From the NCBI GenBank assembly GCA_036274195.1, contig DASUGD010000371.1, positions 1 to 42,241 of the forward strand: a stretch of DNA of 42,241 nt, given 5' to 3'. This document shows, piece after piece, positions 19,820-27,797 of this stretch (position 1 is its first letter; each line of letters starts with the position of its first letter). Position numbers and translations under genes: made by a program. A model generated the notes under the pieces. That model ran no database searches. It was given only the letters and a program-made list of their open reading frames with translations, and was not told the DNA's origin. The stretch comes from JAJKIV01 sp036274195 (GTDB lineage: Bacteria > Gemmatimonadota > Gemmatimonadetes > Gemmatimonadales > Gemmatimonadaceae).

Positions 19820-20050
19820 ATGACCATCACTATCGAGTACTGCACGGTTTGAAGCTACGAGCCGAGGGCCACCAGTTTGGCGGCCGAGATTCGTAGCGCG
19901 TTTCCCGACGCGCGCGTGGAACTGATTCCGTCGGGAGGTGGTCGCTTCGAGGTAAAGCGTGACGGCCGCCCCGTATTCGAGAAGTCGAAGCTCGGCAGGC
20001 ACGCAAGTGTAGGCGAGGTCCTGCGGCTGTTGCGAGAGCCGGGCGAGTGA
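19820..20050 (+). CDS. selW: SelW/Rdx-family selenoprotein with in-frame TGA as Sec codon
   Basis: The frame is 77 codons: ATG 19820, one internal TGA at codon 11 (19850-19852), final TGA at 20048-20050. Read through, it gives 76 residues beginning MTITIEYCTV-U-SYEPRAT. This is the Rdx (SelW/SelT/SelH) pattern: a strand ending in CxxC or CxxU, helix (LAAEIRSAF), strand VELIPS, GGGRFEVKRDGRPVFEKSKLGR, C-terminal helix. The TGA falls exactly where the second redox residue (Cys or Sec) of the family sits. Codons downstream are well formed, so decay is unlikely. A hairpin begins two bases after the TGA. Rdx proteins are small thioredoxin-like redox proteins of the cytoplasm. It is monocistronic with its own -10. 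No Sec-machinery gene is in the window. Alternative: a Cys-to-stop pseudogene. Confidence 0.82.
19854..19897 (+). promoter_or_regulatory. SECIS-like hairpin immediately after the TGA
   Basis: GCTACGA at 19854-19860 pairs perfectly with TCGTAGC at 19891-19897. GCC 19861-19863 can pair with GGC 19882-19884. GCCA 19868-19871 pairs with TGGC 19878-19881 around the 6-nt apical loop CCAGTT. The loop begins 19 nt after the TGA, within the spacing typical of bacterial SECIS elements that bind SelB. The hairpin lies wholly in coding sequence, as bacterial SECIS elements do. Confidence 0.7.
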
Positions 20051-20357
20051 GCCCGGCCGCTGGCTGCGAGGGTAACAAAGCTCTCCTTTCGAGGCCATCC
20101 TCGATCACGTATTCGCGGCAGATTTTTGCGACCAATAGGCGAACCCCGCGCCGGTTCGTGGGTATCCTGAGTAGCTGCATCGACGGTACCCCTTTGGGGA
20201 CCTGAGTCGTCGGACCCTGGGGCCGTGCAGCAGAATGGATTGATTGCACTTTCCGAGACATCGAATAGGATTTTGTTACCCTGAAGACGCCGACGTCGGC
20301 CGGGCGTCCGTGGTGCACCGGTCGGGTGTTGTCGTCGTGAGGGCCTCTGGAGTGTCA
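20051..20357. other. 307-base intergenic region
   Basis: No gene is supported. It holds a small hairpin, GGTACCCC-TTT-GGGGACC at about 20188-20205 (one bulged A), of unknown role. The 3' part contains the promoter for the next gene, at 20244-20271. I found no known riboswitch signature. Confidence 0.4.
20244..20271 (+). promoter_or_regulatory. Candidate sigma-70-like promoter
   Basis: TTGCAC at 20244-20249 and TAGGAT at 20266-20271 are separated by 16 bp. Transcription near 20279 would leave a leader of about 80 nt before the secreted protein at 20358. Confidence 0.5.
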
Positions 20358-20738
20358 ATGACCCGCAGTTTGCTCGTGCTCGTGCTCGCCGCAGTGGCGG
20401 CCGGCGGCTCCTCGCTGCAGGCGCAGATTCGCCCGCAGCCGCAGGAACCAAAGGCGGCCGTGCCGCCAACGCATCTGCCTCCGCCGGGGATGTGCCGAAT
20501 CTGGCTGGACAACGTTCCGCCCGCTCAGCAGCCAGCGCCCACGGATTGCGCCAGCGCCGCACGGAACCTGCCCCGCAACGGCCGGCTGATCTACAACGAC
20601 GCGGCGCGAAATCCTCGACTGCCCGTGAAGTCACTCAAGGAGCCGACCCCTCAGCCGCGTAAGGCGCCTGACGAGCCGCCTCCGGCCAAGCCAGTCGGTC
20701 CGGACGGGAAACCGATCAAGCCCATTCGTCCGAGCTAG
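20358..20738 (+). CDS. Small secreted Pro-rich protein with MCRIWLDNVPP block
   Basis: 126 residues with a signal peptide (TRSLLVLVLAAVAAGGSSLQAQ). The mature protein is Pro-rich and carries PPGMCRIWLDNVPPAQQPAP followed by TDCASAARNLPRNGRLIYND, with two Cys that could form a disulphide. I know closely similar PPGMCRIWLxxVPPxQQPxPTDC blocks as a recurring secreted family in Gemmatimonadota- and Acidobacteriota-like genomes, without a known function. The C-terminal third is low-complexity Pro/Lys. ATG 20358 is chosen because it gives the signal peptide. It has its own promoter and is followed by a strong hairpin, so it is probably monocistronic. Confidence 0.8.
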   Translation: MTRSLLVLVLAAVAAGGSSLQAQIRPQPQEPKAAVPPTHLPPPGMCRIWLDNVPPAQQPAPTDCASAARNLPRNGRLIYNDAARNPRLPVKSLKEPTPQPRKAPDEPPPAKPVGPDGKPIKPIRPS

Positions 20739-20801
20739 ACCGGGCGTACCCAGGGCACGCTGCCGCGTTCGCCGTGGCGGACGAGGGCAAGTACATTTGT
20801 C

Positions 20802-20850
20802 GAAGCCGTCGCGTGGGAGTTCGATTCCCGCCTGCGACGGCTTCTTCTTT
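20802..20850 (+). terminator. Strong hairpin with T-rich tail, tRNA T-arm-like loop
   Basis: GAAGCCGTCGC at 20802-20812 is exactly complementary to GCGACGGCTTC at 20834-20844. Inside, TGGGA and TCCCG extend the stem around GTTCGAT, which resembles a tRNA T-loop. TTCTTT follows, so it reads as an intrinsic terminator of the secreted-protein gene. It lies only 16-22 nt before the DExH helicase start and might also act as an attenuator for that gene. Confidence 0.7.
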
Positions 20851-20865
20851 GCACCCGGGTGACGC

Positions 20866-23517
20866 GTGCTCCGACAGGTTCAAGACCGTTCTCTCCCTCC
20901 GGATCACGGGGCGTTTGTCGCCGCGGAGCCGCCGACCGGTCGCGTGATCGTGATCGCGCCGACTCGTGCGGCGTGTGAGACGATCGAGATCGCGCATGGT
21001 CTTCGCATCGAGACGTTTCTCGAGCGCGAACACGGCGAGGAGGTCCGCGCGTTGGCTCGCGCGGGGCGGGGCTTCGGGATCGTCGCCGGCACGGGGACCG
21101 GCAAGACCCTGGCGATTCGGCCGATCGCGGAGGAGATCCTGCGTGCCCCGTTGCGGATCGGCGTCGTGAACCGGGAGCGGGAGGCGACGCCCGAGACGCC
21201 GTCGTGGAACGTGATCATCGTGACGACGGGCATCGCCCGAAGATGGTTCCAGGACGGCGACATCCTGCCTCACGACACGCTGGTCGTCGACGAGATTCAC
21301 CAGACGTCCGCGGAGCTGGAGCTGTGCCTGGCGCTGGGCAAGCGAGTTGGCTGCCGGTTCATCTGGCTATCGGCGACCGTCGACCCCGCGTTTTACGCCC
21401 GGTACCTCGACTCGGCCGACGTGGTCCAGAGCTTCGCCTTCGACCCGTCGCGCGCGGCGACCGTCAAGGTCGTCCGCGAACAGCCGCTGCAGTTTCTCGG
21501 CGATCGGTTCCTGCAGCAAGTCGTTAGGCAGCGCCGAGGCGTCGGCATGTTCCTGCCCACGCGGGCATCGGTGGAGGAAGCGGCTCGCTCGGTCGCCGAG
21601 CGATTTCCGCGGATCAACGCCGCGTTCTACCATGGCGGTGAACCGATTCGAATCATCCGGCCATTCCTCGAGGACGGGGCGGAGAAGCCCTTCTTTCTCG
21701 CCATGACCGCTGCGGGACAGAGCGCGCTGAACGTCAAGGGGCTCGACACGGTCATCATCGATGACACGCGGTTCGCGAACGTGATCGAACGCGGCAAGAA
21801 CGTCCTAACGCGACTCCACCTCGGCGCGAACGAGATACTCCAGATGGCGGGCCGCGTTCACGGGCGGGTCGAGGGCGGACGGGTGTTCATTCTGTCGGAT
21901 CGCGACATCGAATTTTCGGCGCTTCGGCCGACCGAGCCGGAATTTCAGCTGGCTGGCGACTCGGAGCGCGTTGCCTTGACCTGCGCCGATCTCGGTGTGC
22001 GGGCCGATGAGCTCGATCTCCCGATCGCGCTCGACCGCCGCGCGTATCGCGAGGCCGTCATGCGACTCGAGGCCCGCGGGATCATCGAGAACGGGCGGCT
22101 GTCTCGCTACGGCAAACTGGTCGAGGCGCTTCCCGTCGAACGCCCCTGGGCAGAATTGATCGTCAACGCCGACGACGATCTCGTGCCGTACCTCGCTGTC
22201 ATGAGCTCGATCGAGTCGCTGCATCGAATGACGCGCGAAGACCGCGACCTCGACGGCTTGATAGTACCGGGCAGCGACCACCTCACGGCGTACAACGTGT
22301 ATGCCGAAGCGTTCGCAAGCGCTGGCTACATGGGACAGGTGTACGGGTTGCCGCGCCACCTGTTCGATGAGCGGATCGACGAATGGGCCGAGCAGCGCGG
22401 TGTGCTCGTCAAGGCGATCGAGGACACCGCCCTGGCGATGGCGAGTGTGTATCGGGGTGTTGGGCTATCGTTGCCCAGCCGGCTGTCGTATGCGCGGGAG
22501 GAGACTCGCCGCAAGTTTGCGGATCTCGTTGCGCGATACATGCCGTTCGATCTCGTGATCGATGAGGAAACGGCCGACGGGCAGGAAGCACGCGTATCGA
22601 AGACGAGCGTCTGTGGCAGCTGGGGACCCATTGCTGGAGAGCTCCGTTACTTCGCGGATCGATTCGGCGTGCCGCGGGCGTCGATCGAGGGCACGCAGAT
22701 CCCCATCGAGCTCGTCAGGCGTTATGCAACCCGCGGTGCGGCCGACGTGGTATATGATCCGCGACGAAAGCAGTCCGCCCTGGCGCTGCGAACGACGCTC
22801 ACGTATCACGGATTCGAGCTGGAACGCGAATACGAGGCGCTCGACGAGTTTCCGTCCGAACTGGCCGGAACAATTCGTGCCGTGCTCGCCGACGCGCTGG
22901 CGCGAGGTGAGGCGCGGCACTCGGCACTCAAGCGGCATCGCCCTCAAATCGAGGAGATCCGTGAGGTGTACCGGCGATCCGGCGGGGCGACCCCGCGACT
23001 TGGTGTCGCCGAGCTGACCCCACTCTACGAGCGTGCGCTGGAAGGCGTGGGCTCGATGACCGAGTTTCGCGCGAGTCCGCTGACGATCGACTTCGACCGC
23101 ATCGTGTCCGCCGACACGCGCGCGCGGTTCCTCGCGCTGCCGGACTCCGTTGTCATTCGCGGTCGGGAAGTCCCGATCGACTACGATGTCGAGGACTCGG
23201 GCGGGCGCGCGCGCGGGGTCGCGCGCCTGCGGCTGCCGGAAAAGATGGCGCGAACGTTGACCGAGGATGAGCTCCCGCACCTCGACCGGCCTGTGCGCTT
23301 CACCGTCCTTCGCGGGCCCCGCGGAGCGGTGCGAGCCTCGACGCTCGACGAGCTTCAGGACATTCTCGACCGACCGTGGTCGCCTGATGAGGTGGCGCTC
23401 GCGGAACGCTCGACGGATCTGACACCCCGCGACGAGCGGCGCATCCGGGAGGTTGCGCGCGAATTTCGGCGGCCGGCTCGGAGAGGGCAGGGGCGTCGCC
23501 GGCGTCGCGGCCGGTGA
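20866..23517 (+). CDS. Large DExH-box (HrpA-like) helicase
   Basis: 883-residue superfamily 2 helicase. Motif I is AGTGTGKTLAIRP (about residues 75-84), motif II DEIH in LVVDEIHQTS, motif III LSAT, and motif VI QMAGRVHGR. Next comes a helix-rich segment like the HA2/ratchet domain of DEAH RNA helicases (RYGKLVEALPVERPWAELIV). The C-terminal 400 residues show no domain I recognise and end in an Arg-rich tail (RRPARRGQGRRRRRGR), suggesting RNA binding. HrpA-type enzymes remodel RNA or stalled ribosomes; whether this one does is inference. GTG 20866 is the first start of the frame and a poor one, so the true start may be slightly downstream, for instance GTG near 20945. Confidence 0.88.
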   Translation: MLRQVQDRSLPPDHGAFVAAEPPTGRVIVIAPTRAACETIEIAHGLRIETFLEREHGEEVRALARAGRGFGIVAGTGTGKTLAIRPIAEEILRAPLRIGVVNREREATPETPSWNVIIVTTGIARRWFQDGDILPHDTLVVDEIHQTSAELELCLALGKRVGCRFIWLSATVDPAFYARYLDSADVVQSFAFDPSRAATVKVVREQPLQFLGDRFLQQVVRQRRGVGMFLPTRASVEEAARSVAERFPRINAAFYHGGEPIRIIRPFLEDGAEKPFFLAMTAAGQSALNVKGLDTVIIDDTRFANVIERGKNVLTRLHLGANEILQMAGRVHGRVEGGRVFILSDRDIEFSALRPTEPEFQLAGDSERVALTCADLGVRADELDLPIALDRRAYREAVMRLEARGIIENGRLSRYGKLVEALPVERPWAELIVNADDDLVPYLAVMSSIESLHRMTREDRDLDGLIVPGSDHLTAYNVYAEAFASAGYMGQVYGLPRHLFDERIDEWAEQRGVLVKAIEDTALAMASVYRGVGLSLPSRLSYAREETRRKFADLVARYMPFDLVIDEETADGQEARVSKTSVCGSWGPIAGELRYFADRFGVPRASIEGTQIPIELVRRYATRGAADVVYDPRRKQSALALRTTLTYHGFELEREYEALDEFPSELAGTIRAVLADALARGEARHSALKRHRPQIEEIREVYRRSGGATPRLGVAELTPLYERALEGVGSMTEFRASPLTIDFDRIVSADTRARFLALPDSVVIRGREVPIDYDVEDSGGRARGVARLRLPEKMARTLTEDELPHLDRPVRFTVLRGPRGAVRASTLDELQDILDRPWSPDEVALAERSTDLTPRDERRIREVAREFRRPARRGQGRRRRRGR

Positions 23518-23584
23518 GACCGCGGCCGCGATTGGCGTTAGGCACGTGACTCGGGCGCCGGCGCGCAGCGCCGAATCCGCGGTC
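23518..23584. terminator. Nested GC-rich hairpins between convergent genes
   Basis: GACCGCGG at 23518-23525 pairs with CCGCGGTC at 23577-23584, enclosing the tighter hairpin CGGCGC-GCA-GCGCCG at 23559-23573. The outer stem starts at the helicase stop and overlaps the end of the CGNR gene. There is no T-tract; it is probably a bidirectional terminator or a blocker of convergent transcription. Confidence 0.5.
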
Positions 23585-24350
23585 AGCGCAACTCGCGCGT
23601 CTCGGCCGAGATGGGTGCCAGCACGTGTCCGGGCGACACATCGGCGGGTCCGCCGTTTCCACTGCCGTTGGACGCTTCGTCGTCGGACTGTCGCATCCGC
23701 ACGCGGTGGCGTGCCGCCTTGGCGCGGTTCCCGCACGTCGCCATGTCACACCACCGGCGTCGCCCATTCTTGGTCCCGTCGAAGAACACTCGCGGGCATC
23801 GTCCGTCCGCGCACCGACGGATCCGGGCCAGTTCGCCGATGACCAGTGCGTCCGCCGCGCTCTCTACCACCGGAATCATCAAGCCGGCAAACGCGTCGCC
23901 GACGGGAACGAAGCTGCGCGCGAAGCCGCCATCGCCTTTCGGCTCGAGGCGCCGCGTGCCGGCACTCCGTCCGAGGATCCGGTTGATCTCGGCCAGCGTA
24001 TCGATCCGCGTTTTCTCGGTGGTGTTGCCTCGTTCGGCGAGCGCACGAAGCGCCGCGCGCACGCGCCGCGCATCGACGAGTGCCGCGGCTGCGCCAGAAG
24101 GCTGCTGGAGCGCGCGGCGACGCAATCCCGCCGCGCGCTCGGCGTCTACGACGTTGGCCGCTTCGAGCCACTGCACGAACGTCTCGAACTCGCGCAAGGC
24201 ATCGTACCGAACGCCGCGACGGAGGTCGTCCGTGTTGACGAAGTCGAGCCAGAGTCTCTCGCCGATGAAGATGAATGGTGCGTTGTCGCGAAGCGGTAGC
24301 GACGCCGCAGGCGTATCGGCAAGCGAGGTCTCGACGCGGTGTTCAAGCAT
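23583..24350 (-). CDS. ABATE/CGNR zinc-finger transcriptional regulator
   Basis: 255 residues. The N-terminal region holds the stress-linked ABATE domain (LWLDFVNTDDLRRG, then helical segments). The C-terminal CGNR zinc finger shows four Cys ligands in CADGRCPRVFFD and RRWCDMATCGNRAKAARHR. CGNR proteins are predicted DNA- or RNA-binding regulators; targets are unknown. About 30 low-complexity residues follow the finger. I start at ATG 24350 rather than the in-frame TTG at 24359. The gene is convergent with the DExH helicase and divergent from the YjjX-like gene. Confidence 0.9.
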   Translation of the reverse strand: MLEHRVETSLADTPAASLPLRDNAPFIFIGERLWLDFVNTDDLRRGVRYDALREFETFVQWLEAANVVDAERAAGLRRRALQQPSGAAAALVDARRVRAALRALAERGNTTEKTRIDTLAEINRILGRSAGTRRLEPKGDGGFARSFVPVGDAFAGLMIPVVESAADALVIGELARIRRCADGRCPRVFFDGTKNGRRRWCDMATCGNRAKAARHRVRMRQSDDEASNGSGNGGPADVSPGHVLAPISAETRELR

Positions 24351-24479
24351 TGGCGGCAAAGCTTACGCCCGTGCAGGGGACCCGGCAAGCGTGCACTCGA
24401 ACTTCATCTCGACTCGGGTACCAGTGTCGACTGGCTCGTCGCCGAGCAGAGTCTGCGTAGATTTTCGTATCCGTAACAC

Positions 24480-25073
24480 ATGGGTCGCATGTCGGCAATC
24501 CAGCCCGAGTCCAAACCGTTGGCGACACTCGCAACGGCAAAGAATGTCGTGGTCGGCTCCTCGAACCCGGTGAAGATCGCAGCCGTGACGGCTGTGCTCG
24601 AACGGAGTGGAAGCCCGGCGCGGGTACGCGGCCTTGCGGTGCCGTCCGGTATCCGTGATCAACCCGAGGGGGACGCCGAGACGATTCGTGGCGCAACGCA
24701 ACGCGCACAGACCGCGCTCGAGGTCAGTGACGCCGATTTCGCGATCGGCATCGAGGGCGGTGTGGTGGAAGAAGCCGGCTACATGCGCACCTGCGCGTGG
24801 GCGGCGGTCGTGGCGCGCGACGGGCGGGTGGGCGTCGGCGGGTCGCTCGCGATGACCCTGCCTGATCGCGTCGCGGCGCTCGTGCGCGGCGGCATGGAGC
24901 TCGGCCACGCCATGGATCGCGTGAGCGGCGGTCGCGACACGAAGCATGGGGCCGGCGCGGTGGGCATTCTCACGGCGGGCCTTGTCGACCGGCAGCGCGC
25001 GTACGAAGCGCTCGTTACCTACGCGCTCGCGCAATTCCTGGCGCCGGCATACTTCGACGACGGGGCGCCGTGA
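24480..25073 (+). CDS. Inosine/xanthosine triphosphatase (YjjX/NTPase family)
   Basis: 197-residue house-cleaning phosphatase, predicted to dephosphorylate non-canonical purine nucleotides (ITP, XTP) so they are not built into nucleic acids. Family signatures are VVVGSSNPVKIAAVTAVL, DQPEGDAETIRGATQRA, DFAIGIEGGVVEE and VSGGRDTKHGAGAVGILTAG. Length is slightly above the usual 170-190 residues because of about 15 extra N-terminal residues; ATG 24489 is an alternative start. A -10-like TATCCG at 24468-24473 lies 6 nt before ATG 24480, suggesting a leaderless transcript. The stop codon overlaps the next gene's ATG by one base (TGATG). Confidence 0.9.
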   Translation: MGRMSAIQPESKPLATLATAKNVVVGSSNPVKIAAVTAVLERSGSPARVRGLAVPSGIRDQPEGDAETIRGATQRAQTALEVSDADFAIGIEGGVVEEAGYMRTCAWAAVVARDGRVGVGGSLAMTLPDRVAALVRGGMELGHAMDRVSGGRDTKHGAGAVGILTAGLVDRQRAYEALVTYALAQFLAPAYFDDGAP

Positions 25074-25489
25074 TGGGAGCGCCATTCATCGTGCGCGAGT
25101 ATGTCCGGTGGGGCGACGTGGACATCGTCGGCATCATCCGCTACGACGCGTACCTGCGCTTCTTCGAGTATGCGGAATCGGAGCTGCTTCGGACGGTCGG
25201 CTTGCTGTACCACGACATGGTGGCGCGTTATGCGGTCACGCTTCCGCGCAAGGTCATGCACGCCGAATTCATCACGCCAGCGCGGCTGGACGAACGGCTC
25301 ACGATCCACACGTACGTGAGTACGGTCGGACGCACGTCGCTGACCGTCAACTTCGACATGTTCGCCGATGACGGGACACCCCGTGCCAAAGGGTATCTCG
25401 TGGTCGTGGCGGTAAACGTTACGTCGCTCGAGAAGCAGCCACTCCCGGCGGAGATCGTCGAACGGCTGGCGCCATACACCGTGGCCTAA
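25073..25489 (+). CDS. YbgC/FcbC-type acyl-CoA thioesterase
   Basis: 138-residue single hotdog-fold thioesterase expected to cleave acyl-CoA or 4-hydroxybenzoyl-CoA-like thioesters. The catalytic-Asp region is VRWGDVDIVGIIRYDAYL, followed by the helix FFEYAESELLR and the strands VMHAEFITPARLDERLTI and TSLTVNFDMFADDG. The start overlaps the YjjX stop by one base; GTG 25070 immediately upstream is an alternative. Substrate unknown. The stop codon TAA lies within a copy of the dispersed GCCTAACG motif at 25484-25490. Confidence 0.9.
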   Translation: MGAPFIVREYVRWGDVDIVGIIRYDAYLRFFEYAESELLRTVGLLYHDMVARYAVTLPRKVMHAEFITPARLDERLTIHTYVSTVGRTSLTVNFDMFADDGTPRAKGYLVVVAVNVTSLEKQPLPAEIVERLAPYTVA

Positions 25490-25503
25490 CGACCGACGTG
25501 GCC

Positions 25504-26508
25504 TCAGTCGGCAGGAGGTACCTCGAGCGCGTCCTCCCGGTACTGAATCCACCCGGTCGTCTCCTCGGCGACCAGCTCGACTTCCGTCCCGATCGGAAGC
25601 GTGAGGTTCGGAACCTCGTGGCCGGCCGGGAAGTCCATGAGGATCGGCACGTTCAGGTCTGACACCAGGTCGAGCAGAAAATCCTCGAACTCGTCCTCCT
25701 CCGACCGGTCGAGCGACAGGTGGCCGAATACGATACCTTTCACGCCGCGCAACAGTCCCGCCGCGCGCAGATGTACGAGTCGCTCGTCGGCGAACGACAT
25801 CGGGTCACGCGTCTCTTCCACGAAGAGAATCGCTCCGCGTGTATCGATCTCGTATGGCGTCCCGATCGATTGCTGCACCAGCGAAAGATTGCCGCCGGTG
25901 AGGCGCCCCACCGCTCGTCCCGGACGCACGGCGCGCGCAACCTCTCGTCCCATTCTGGCGGACGGCCGCGGCGTGGTCAGCGCGGTGAGGAGCGATGCCA
26001 TGGTTGGATCACGCGTGCTCGGAATCAGATCGTCCACCGTCGGTCCGTGAAAGACTCGAAGCCCTGACCGGCGCATGAGCCAGAGGTGCAACGCGGTGAT
26101 GTCGGAATAGCCGACGAACGACTTCGGATTTCTTCGGAACACCTCCGGTTCGAGGTGGGGGATCATGCGCGCTGCGCCGTAACCACCGGTGCCGCCGATC
26201 ACCGCTTTCACGCGGGGGTCCAGCCACATTCCCATGAAATTCTCGGCGCGCCGTTCGTCTTCCATGCGCTCGAAGCGCCGCATCGTGCCGATTTCGCTAT
26301 CGAGGATCACACCGTAGCCAGCGCGCTCGAGCGCTTTGACGCCGCGGTGCAGCCACCCCTCGCGCGGGGCGTACGAGGGCGCGACGACGCCAATCGCATC
26401 ACCTTTGACCAGTGGCGCAGGTCGAAGCAGGGCGGGGAGCTCGGATACGTGTTCCTCCGGTGTCACTTCCGAAGGGCTCCAGGCGTCGATGGCGGCAGAA
26501 AGAGACAC
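25504..26508 (-). CDS. LD-carboxypeptidase (peptidase family S66, LdcA/MccF)
   Basis: 334-residue enzyme of the family that removes the terminal D-Ala from L,D-linked murein tetrapeptides during peptidoglycan recycling, or cleaves microcin-C-like toxins (MccF branch). The N-terminal domain shows PLVKGDAIGVVAPSYAPREGW and GGTGGYGAARMIPHL. The nucleophile Ser is in FVGYSDITALHLW. The Glu and His of the catalytic triad are expected in ILFVEETRDP and IVFGHLSLDRS. No signal peptide is seen, so it is cytoplasmic. The start at GTG 26508 leaves about 25 extra residues before the domain and is uncertain. It is divergent from ispH, only 47 bp apart. Confidence 0.9.
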   Translation of the reverse strand: MSLSAAIDAWSPSEVTPEEHVSELPALLRPAPLVKGDAIGVVAPSYAPREGWLHRGVKALERAGYGVILDSEIGTMRRFERMEDERRAENFMGMWLDPRVKAVIGGTGGYGAARMIPHLEPEVFRRNPKSFVGYSDITALHLWLMRRSGLRVFHGPTVDDLIPSTRDPTMASLLTALTTPRPSARMGREVARAVRPGRAVGRLTGGNLSLVQQSIGTPYEIDTRGAILFVEETRDPMSFADERLVHLRAAGLLRGVKGIVFGHLSLDRSEEDEFEDFLLDLVSDLNVPILMDFPAGHEVPNLTLPIGTEVELVAEETTGWIQYREDALEVPPAD

Positions 26509-26542
26509 AGCTCAGCGGAGTACAGCGTTTGAAACGGGCTAC

Positions 26543-26548
26543 TAGATT
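26543..26548 (+). promoter_or_regulatory. Candidate -10 of leaderless ispH
   Basis: TAGATT ends exactly 7 nt before the ispH ATG at 26556. There is no ribosome-binding site in CTAACAC between them. The spacing predicts transcription starting at the A of the ATG. Confidence 0.5.
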
Positions 26549-26555
26549 CTAACAC

Positions 26556-27797
26556 ATGACGGCGTCTGAGCAGGGCTCGACCTACTTTCGGAAGGGATTC
26601 GGGCTCAAGGGTGAGGTCGAAGAGACACTCGCCGCCGATTACGACGGGTCCCTCGTCGATCTGCTCCGCTTACGTGATCATACGCTCACGGTCGGCGACA
26701 TGACAGTTCGGCTCGCTCGAGAATTCGGTTTTTGTTACGGGGTGGAGCGGGCAGTCGAGTACGCCTACCAGACCCGGCGGAAGTTTCCGGATCGCCGCAT
26801 CCGCCTGGTTGGCGAGATCATCCACAACCCGCACGTGAACCGCCGGCTTGGTGAGATGGGAATCGAGATTCTCGCGCCGGGCCAGGACGCCGACGGAAAA
26901 CCAATGTTCGACTACGGCGACGTTTCGCCACAGGACGTCGTGATCTTGCCAGCGTTCGGCGTCACCATCCGTGACTTCGAAACATTGCGCGGGCTCGGCT
27001 GTGTGGTTGTCGACACGACCTGCGGGTCGGTGCTCAACGTCTGGAAGCGGGTGGAAAGCTACGCACGCGATGGCTTCACGGCGCTGATTCACGGGAAGCA
27101 TTACCACGAAGAAACGCGCGCGACCGCGTCACAGGTCGGCCGATATCCGGACGGACATTATCTCGTCGTGCGCGACATGAGTGAGGCGCGGGTCGTCTGT
27201 GCCTACATCGAAGGCAGCGGAGCTCGTGAAGAGTTCATGACACGGTTCGTCCGCGCAGCATCTCCAGGCTTCGACCCGGACCGGCATCTGCGCCGCATTG
27301 GCGTGGCGAACCAGACCACCATGCTCGCGCGGGAGTCACTCGCCATCGGCGAGGAGGTTGGGCGTGCCGTGGCGCGACGCTACGGCGATGAGTATCGCGC
27401 CGAGAACTTCCGGACGTTCGACACGATCTGCTCGGCCACGCAGGATCGACAGGATGCCGTGCAGGAACTGCTCCACGAGTCGCTCGATGCCATGGTCGTG
27501 ATCGGGGGCTACAACTCGAGCAACACGATCTCACTCGCGGCGTTATGCGCCGAGCGCGTCCCGACCTATCACATCGAGGACGCGACGAGTATCGAGCCCG
27601 ACACGCGCCGCATCGTCTTTCGACCCGCCGGGGTCAAACACAGCGAGGCCTCCGCGGTCGACTGGATTCCCGATCGTTCCGGTGTTCGCATCGGGCTCAC
27701 GGCGGGCGCGAGCACGCCTAACAACAAGATTGGCGAGACCGTCGCGCGAATCTTCGCGACCCGCGGCATCGACGTTCGCACCGTGGACGCCGCCTGA
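26556..27797 (+). CDS. ispH: 4-hydroxy-3-methylbut-2-enyl diphosphate reductase
   Basis: Last enzyme of the MEP isoprenoid pathway, reducing HMBPP to IPP and DMAPP with a [4Fe-4S] cluster. The three cluster Cys are in FGFCYGVERAV, VDTTCGSVLN and DTICSATQDRQ. IHGKHYHEETRATASQ and SSNTISLAALC match the substrate site. At 413 residues it is of the long type found in cyanobacteria and plants rather than the E. coli type of about 316 residues; the extra sequence is mainly an N-terminal extension of about 50 residues. Its stop codon overlaps the next gene's ATG by one base. Confidence 0.96.
   Translation: MTASEQGSTYFRKGFGLKGEVEETLAADYDGSLVDLLRLRDHTLTVGDMTVRLAREFGFCYGVERAVEYAYQTRRKFPDRRIRLVGEIIHNPHVNRRLGEMGIEILAPGQDADGKPMFDYGDVSPQDVVILPAFGVTIRDFETLRGLGCVVVDTTCGSVLNVWKRVESYARDGFTALIHGKHYHEETRATASQVGRYPDGHYLVVRDMSEARVVCAYIEGSGAREEFMTRFVRAASPGFDPDRHLRRIGVANQTTMLARESLAIGEEVGRAVARRYGDEYRAENFRTFDTICSATQDRQDAVQELLHESLDAMVVIGGYNSSNTISLAALCAERVPTYHIEDATSIEPDTRRIVFRPAGVKHSEASAVDWIPDRSGVRIGLTAGASTPNNKIGETVARIFATRGIDVRTVDAA

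Noticed and set aside
19820..19852. Reading the TGA as a true stop, giving a 10-residue peptide or a pseudogene
   Set aside because: Sequence after the TGA keeps full Rdx similarity, good codon usage and a clean stop, and a SECIS-like hairpin follows. I keep the pseudogene possibility only as an alternative.
20760..20850. Possible tRNA (T-loop-like GTTCGATTC)
   Set aside because: The GAAGCCGTCGC arm lies directly beside the loop, not about 60 nt upstream. There is no anticodon arm, D arm or CCA end, and a standard T-stem would have mismatches. It reads better as a terminator.
22465..23736. 423-residue minus-strand frame opposite the helicase 3' end and the CGNR gene
   Set aside because: Arg-rich shadow of two real genes, with no motifs.
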